From Pseudomonas sp. (GTDB lineage Bacteria; Pseudomonadota; Gammaproteobacteria; Pseudomonadales; Pseudomonadaceae), in NCBI RefSeq assembly GCF_030698175.1, contig NZ_JAUYNT010000029.1, positions 372,001 to 436,000 of the forward strand: a stretch of DNA of 64,000 bases, given 5' to 3'. Below are positions 62,489-64,000 of this stretch, in pieces. Each line of letters starts with the position of its first letter. Position 1 is the first letter of the stretch. Under the pieces are notes generated by a model. That model searched no databases. It had not been told where the DNA came from and saw only the letters and a list, made by a program, of their open reading frames with translations. Position numbers and translations under genes: made by a program.

Positions 62489-63609
62489 TAGCGTTTACGC
62501 AAAATCACACTGCCAATCGAATACCCCGCACCAAAGGAGCTGAGCACGCCGAGTGCGCCTTTGGGCAAATCATCCTGATTTTTGTGCAGAGCAATCACCG
62601 AGCCGGCCGAGCTGGTGTTGGCGTAGGTATCGAGAATCACCGGCGCCTCGCTTGGCTCTGCGTCACGGCCGAGCAGCTTGCGGGTGATCAGCAGGTTCAT
62701 GTTGAGGTTGGCCTGGTGCAGCCAGAAACGTTTGACGTCACCAACGTTCAGCTGATTTTCCGCCAGATGCGCGGCAATCAGTTCGGCCACCATTGGGCAA
62801 ACATCGCGGAACACCTTACGGCCTTCCTGAACGAAGAGTTTGTCCGGCGCGCCGATGCCCTCTTCGGCGGCGCGATTGAGGAAGCCTGCGTTGTTGCGGA
62901 TATTGTTGGAGAACTGGGTGATCAGCTTGGTGCCGACGATATCGAACTGATGTTCGGACGTGGCCAAGTCGGCCCGCTCAACCAAAATGGCGGTCGCCGC
63001 GTCACCAAAAATAAAGTGGCTGTCGCGGTCACGGAAATTCAAATGCCCGGTGCAAATTTCCGGGCTGATCACCAACACCGCACGTGCCTGGCCCAACTGC
63101 ACGCAGTTGGTCGCGGCCTGCAAACCGAAGGTGGCTGACGAGCAGGCCACGTTCATGTCGTAGCCAAAGCCCTGAATGCCCAGAGCCGCTTGAATTTCGA
63201 TGGAGATCGCAGGATATGCCCGCTGCAGGTTTGAGCAGGCAACTATGACCATGTCGACATCGGCGGCGGTTTTGCCGGCGCGGGCCAAGGCATCAAGTGC
63301 TGCGCCAACGCCCATTTGGCAGAGGATCGACTGTTCATCGTTGCTGCGCTCAGGAATGCGCGGGCACATGCGCTGCGGATCAAGAATGCCGGCTTTATCC
63401 ATCACAAAGCGGCTTTTGATGCCCGAGGCCTTTTCAATAAAGGCGGCGCTGGACTCGGTGAGTGCTTGCACTTCACCCGCCTCGATGGCGGCCGCATTGT
63501 CTGCATTGAACTGCTGCACATAAGCATTAAAAGCCAGCACCAGTTCTTCGTTGGAAATGCTGTTAGCCGGGGTATATAAGCCAGTGCCACTAATAACGAC
63601 GTTGTGCAC
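62488..63609 (-). CDS. Beta-ketoacyl-ACP synthase III (FabH2-like)
   Basis: 373-aa thiolase-fold condensing enzyme with the KAS III triad C156 (NVACSSATFG), H298 (WLHQANLN) and N331 (TYANTSSAGS). It is about 50 residues longer than standard FabH, due mainly to an N-terminal insert (about 30-65). P. aeruginosa PA3286, of the same size and next to a sigma factor, moves octanoyl-CoA from beta-oxidation into fatty acid synthesis; I infer the same role. GTG start with AGAGGA upstream. Confidence 0.88.
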   Translation of the reverse strand: MHNVVISGTGLYTPANSISNEELVLAFNAYVQQFNADNAAAIEAGEVQALTESSAAFIEKASGIKSRFVMDKAGILDPQRMCPRIPERSNDEQSILCQMGVGAALDALARAGKTAADVDMVIVACSNLQRAYPAISIEIQAALGIQGFGYDMNVACSSATFGLQAATNCVQLGQARAVLVISPEICTGHLNFRDRDSHFIFGDAATAILVERADLATSEHQFDIVGTKLITQFSNNIRNNAGFLNRAAEEGIGAPDKLFVQEGRKVFRDVCPMVAELIAAHLAENQLNVGDVKRFWLHQANLNMNLLITRKLLGRDAEPSEAPVILDTYANTSSAGSVIALHKNQDDLPKGALGVLSSFGAGYSIGSVILRKR

Positions 63610-64000
63610 GGTCTGTCCTCTTGTTGTTGGGCCCGCCTGTGCGGCCCGTTATGCGCAAAGCCTGTGATCTAGGGCGTCACAGGCAAAAAATAGACTTGTC
63701 GCAGGGCGTAAACGGCACGTTACCCGCCATATTGCGGCAAAACGCAGAGTTTGCCACAGCCGGGCAGTTTACGGGCAGTCAACAGCACCCTGACAGACTG
63801 ACGGCCGAGCAACTTTAGCCAAAAATACCGGGGATTAAGCCCAAGACACATAGGCAAACCGCGCAGCCCTTGCTGCTGTGCATAAGCCAAAGCGAGGATT
63901 ATTAAGCTTTCGCGAGCGCCTGGTAATAACGGCCGGCTAGCAAGCGGTACGGTTGACTCAGTGGAAATCTTTTTTTGCACTGCCCAGCTGTCAACTAAAT
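63610..64000. other. Gene-free upstream region of the fabH2-like gene
   Basis: 391 bp with no convincing gene. A hairpin at 63660-63684 (GCCTGTGA ... TCACAGGC, 8-bp stem, 9-nt loop) would lie in the fabH2 leader, about 50 nt before the start. An 86-codon minus frame at 63720-63980 lacks a ribosome site and family features. Confidence 0.5.

Noticed and set aside
63720..63980. 86-codon minus-strand frame near the right edge
   Set aside because: No ribosome site, no recognisable domain, and codon use looks non-coding.
1..64000. CRISPR array, tRNA, rRNA, prophage or complete IS element
   Set aside because: No regularly spaced direct repeats, no tRNA-like cloverleaf with CCA context, no integrase or transposase frame was seen on reading both strands; a dedicated search was not possible.

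Overview
The window looks like chromosomal core DNA of a Pseudomonas or close relative (Gammaproteobacteria). The evidence is gene content and order. There is a divergent gltA / sdhCDAB-sucAB-lpd-sucCD block of the kind known in Pseudomonas, a gloB-mltD / peptide-nucleoside ABC transporter / fabI block, and an OprP/OprO-type porin next to an ECF sigma factor and a FabH2-type synthase. No phage, conjugative element, complete insertion sequence, CRISPR array, tRNA or rRNA was seen.

Layout. 1-12.6 kb: gloB, mltD, a convergent HDOD-GAF regulator, then nppA1A2BCD (two paralogous binding proteins, two permeases, one double ATPase) and fabI. 12.6-20.4 kb, minus strand: a DUF3859 protein, htpG, a membrane protein of unknown function, two overlapping thioesterases, a DUF599 protein and a chemoreceptor. 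20.5-33.5 kb: the TCA-cycle block, with two well-formed back-to-back promoters between sdhC and gltA and several intergenic hairpins. 33.6-45.4 kb: a mixed accessory and housekeeping stretch. It holds a LysR/SDR divergent pair, a lipoprotein, a GAPDH-type dehydrogenase, a small GH114 protein, a FAD oxidoreductase, a Dyp peroxidase, a PLP enzyme, a DMT-exporter remnant, a RluF-like pseudouridine synthase, a periplasmic ClpP-fold protein, a nucleotidyltransferase-like protein and a Cys-motif hypothetical. 45.5-51 kb: a binding protein, a predicted zinc phospholipase C-like secreted protein, phosphorylcholine phosphatase (pchP) and a DEAD-box helicase. 51-64 kb: a CigR-like protein, rarD, azoR with a divergent LysR gene, a dCache chemoreceptor, an alpha/beta hydrolase overlapping a periplasmic cyclophilin, an unknown exported protein, an acyltransferase-like protein, an OprP/O-type porin, an anti-sigma/sigma pair and a fabH2-like gene.

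The most unusual signal is a family of palindromic, transposase-free elements. Four copies (18-163, 38180-38490, 49505-49650, 58087-58231) share about 18-bp terminal inverted repeats and fold end to end into one long imperfect hairpin. In three of the four, the terminal TA of the element is the TA of a neighbouring gene's stop codon, always with the same arm next to the gene. A second, unrelated palindromic element with perfect 20-bp ends lies at 35327-35491, and a tandem of hairpin units lies at 47849-48010. A second theme is the nearby pair of a secreted phospholipase C-like protein and phosphorylcholine phosphatase, which together could release choline and phosphate from phosphatidylcholine.
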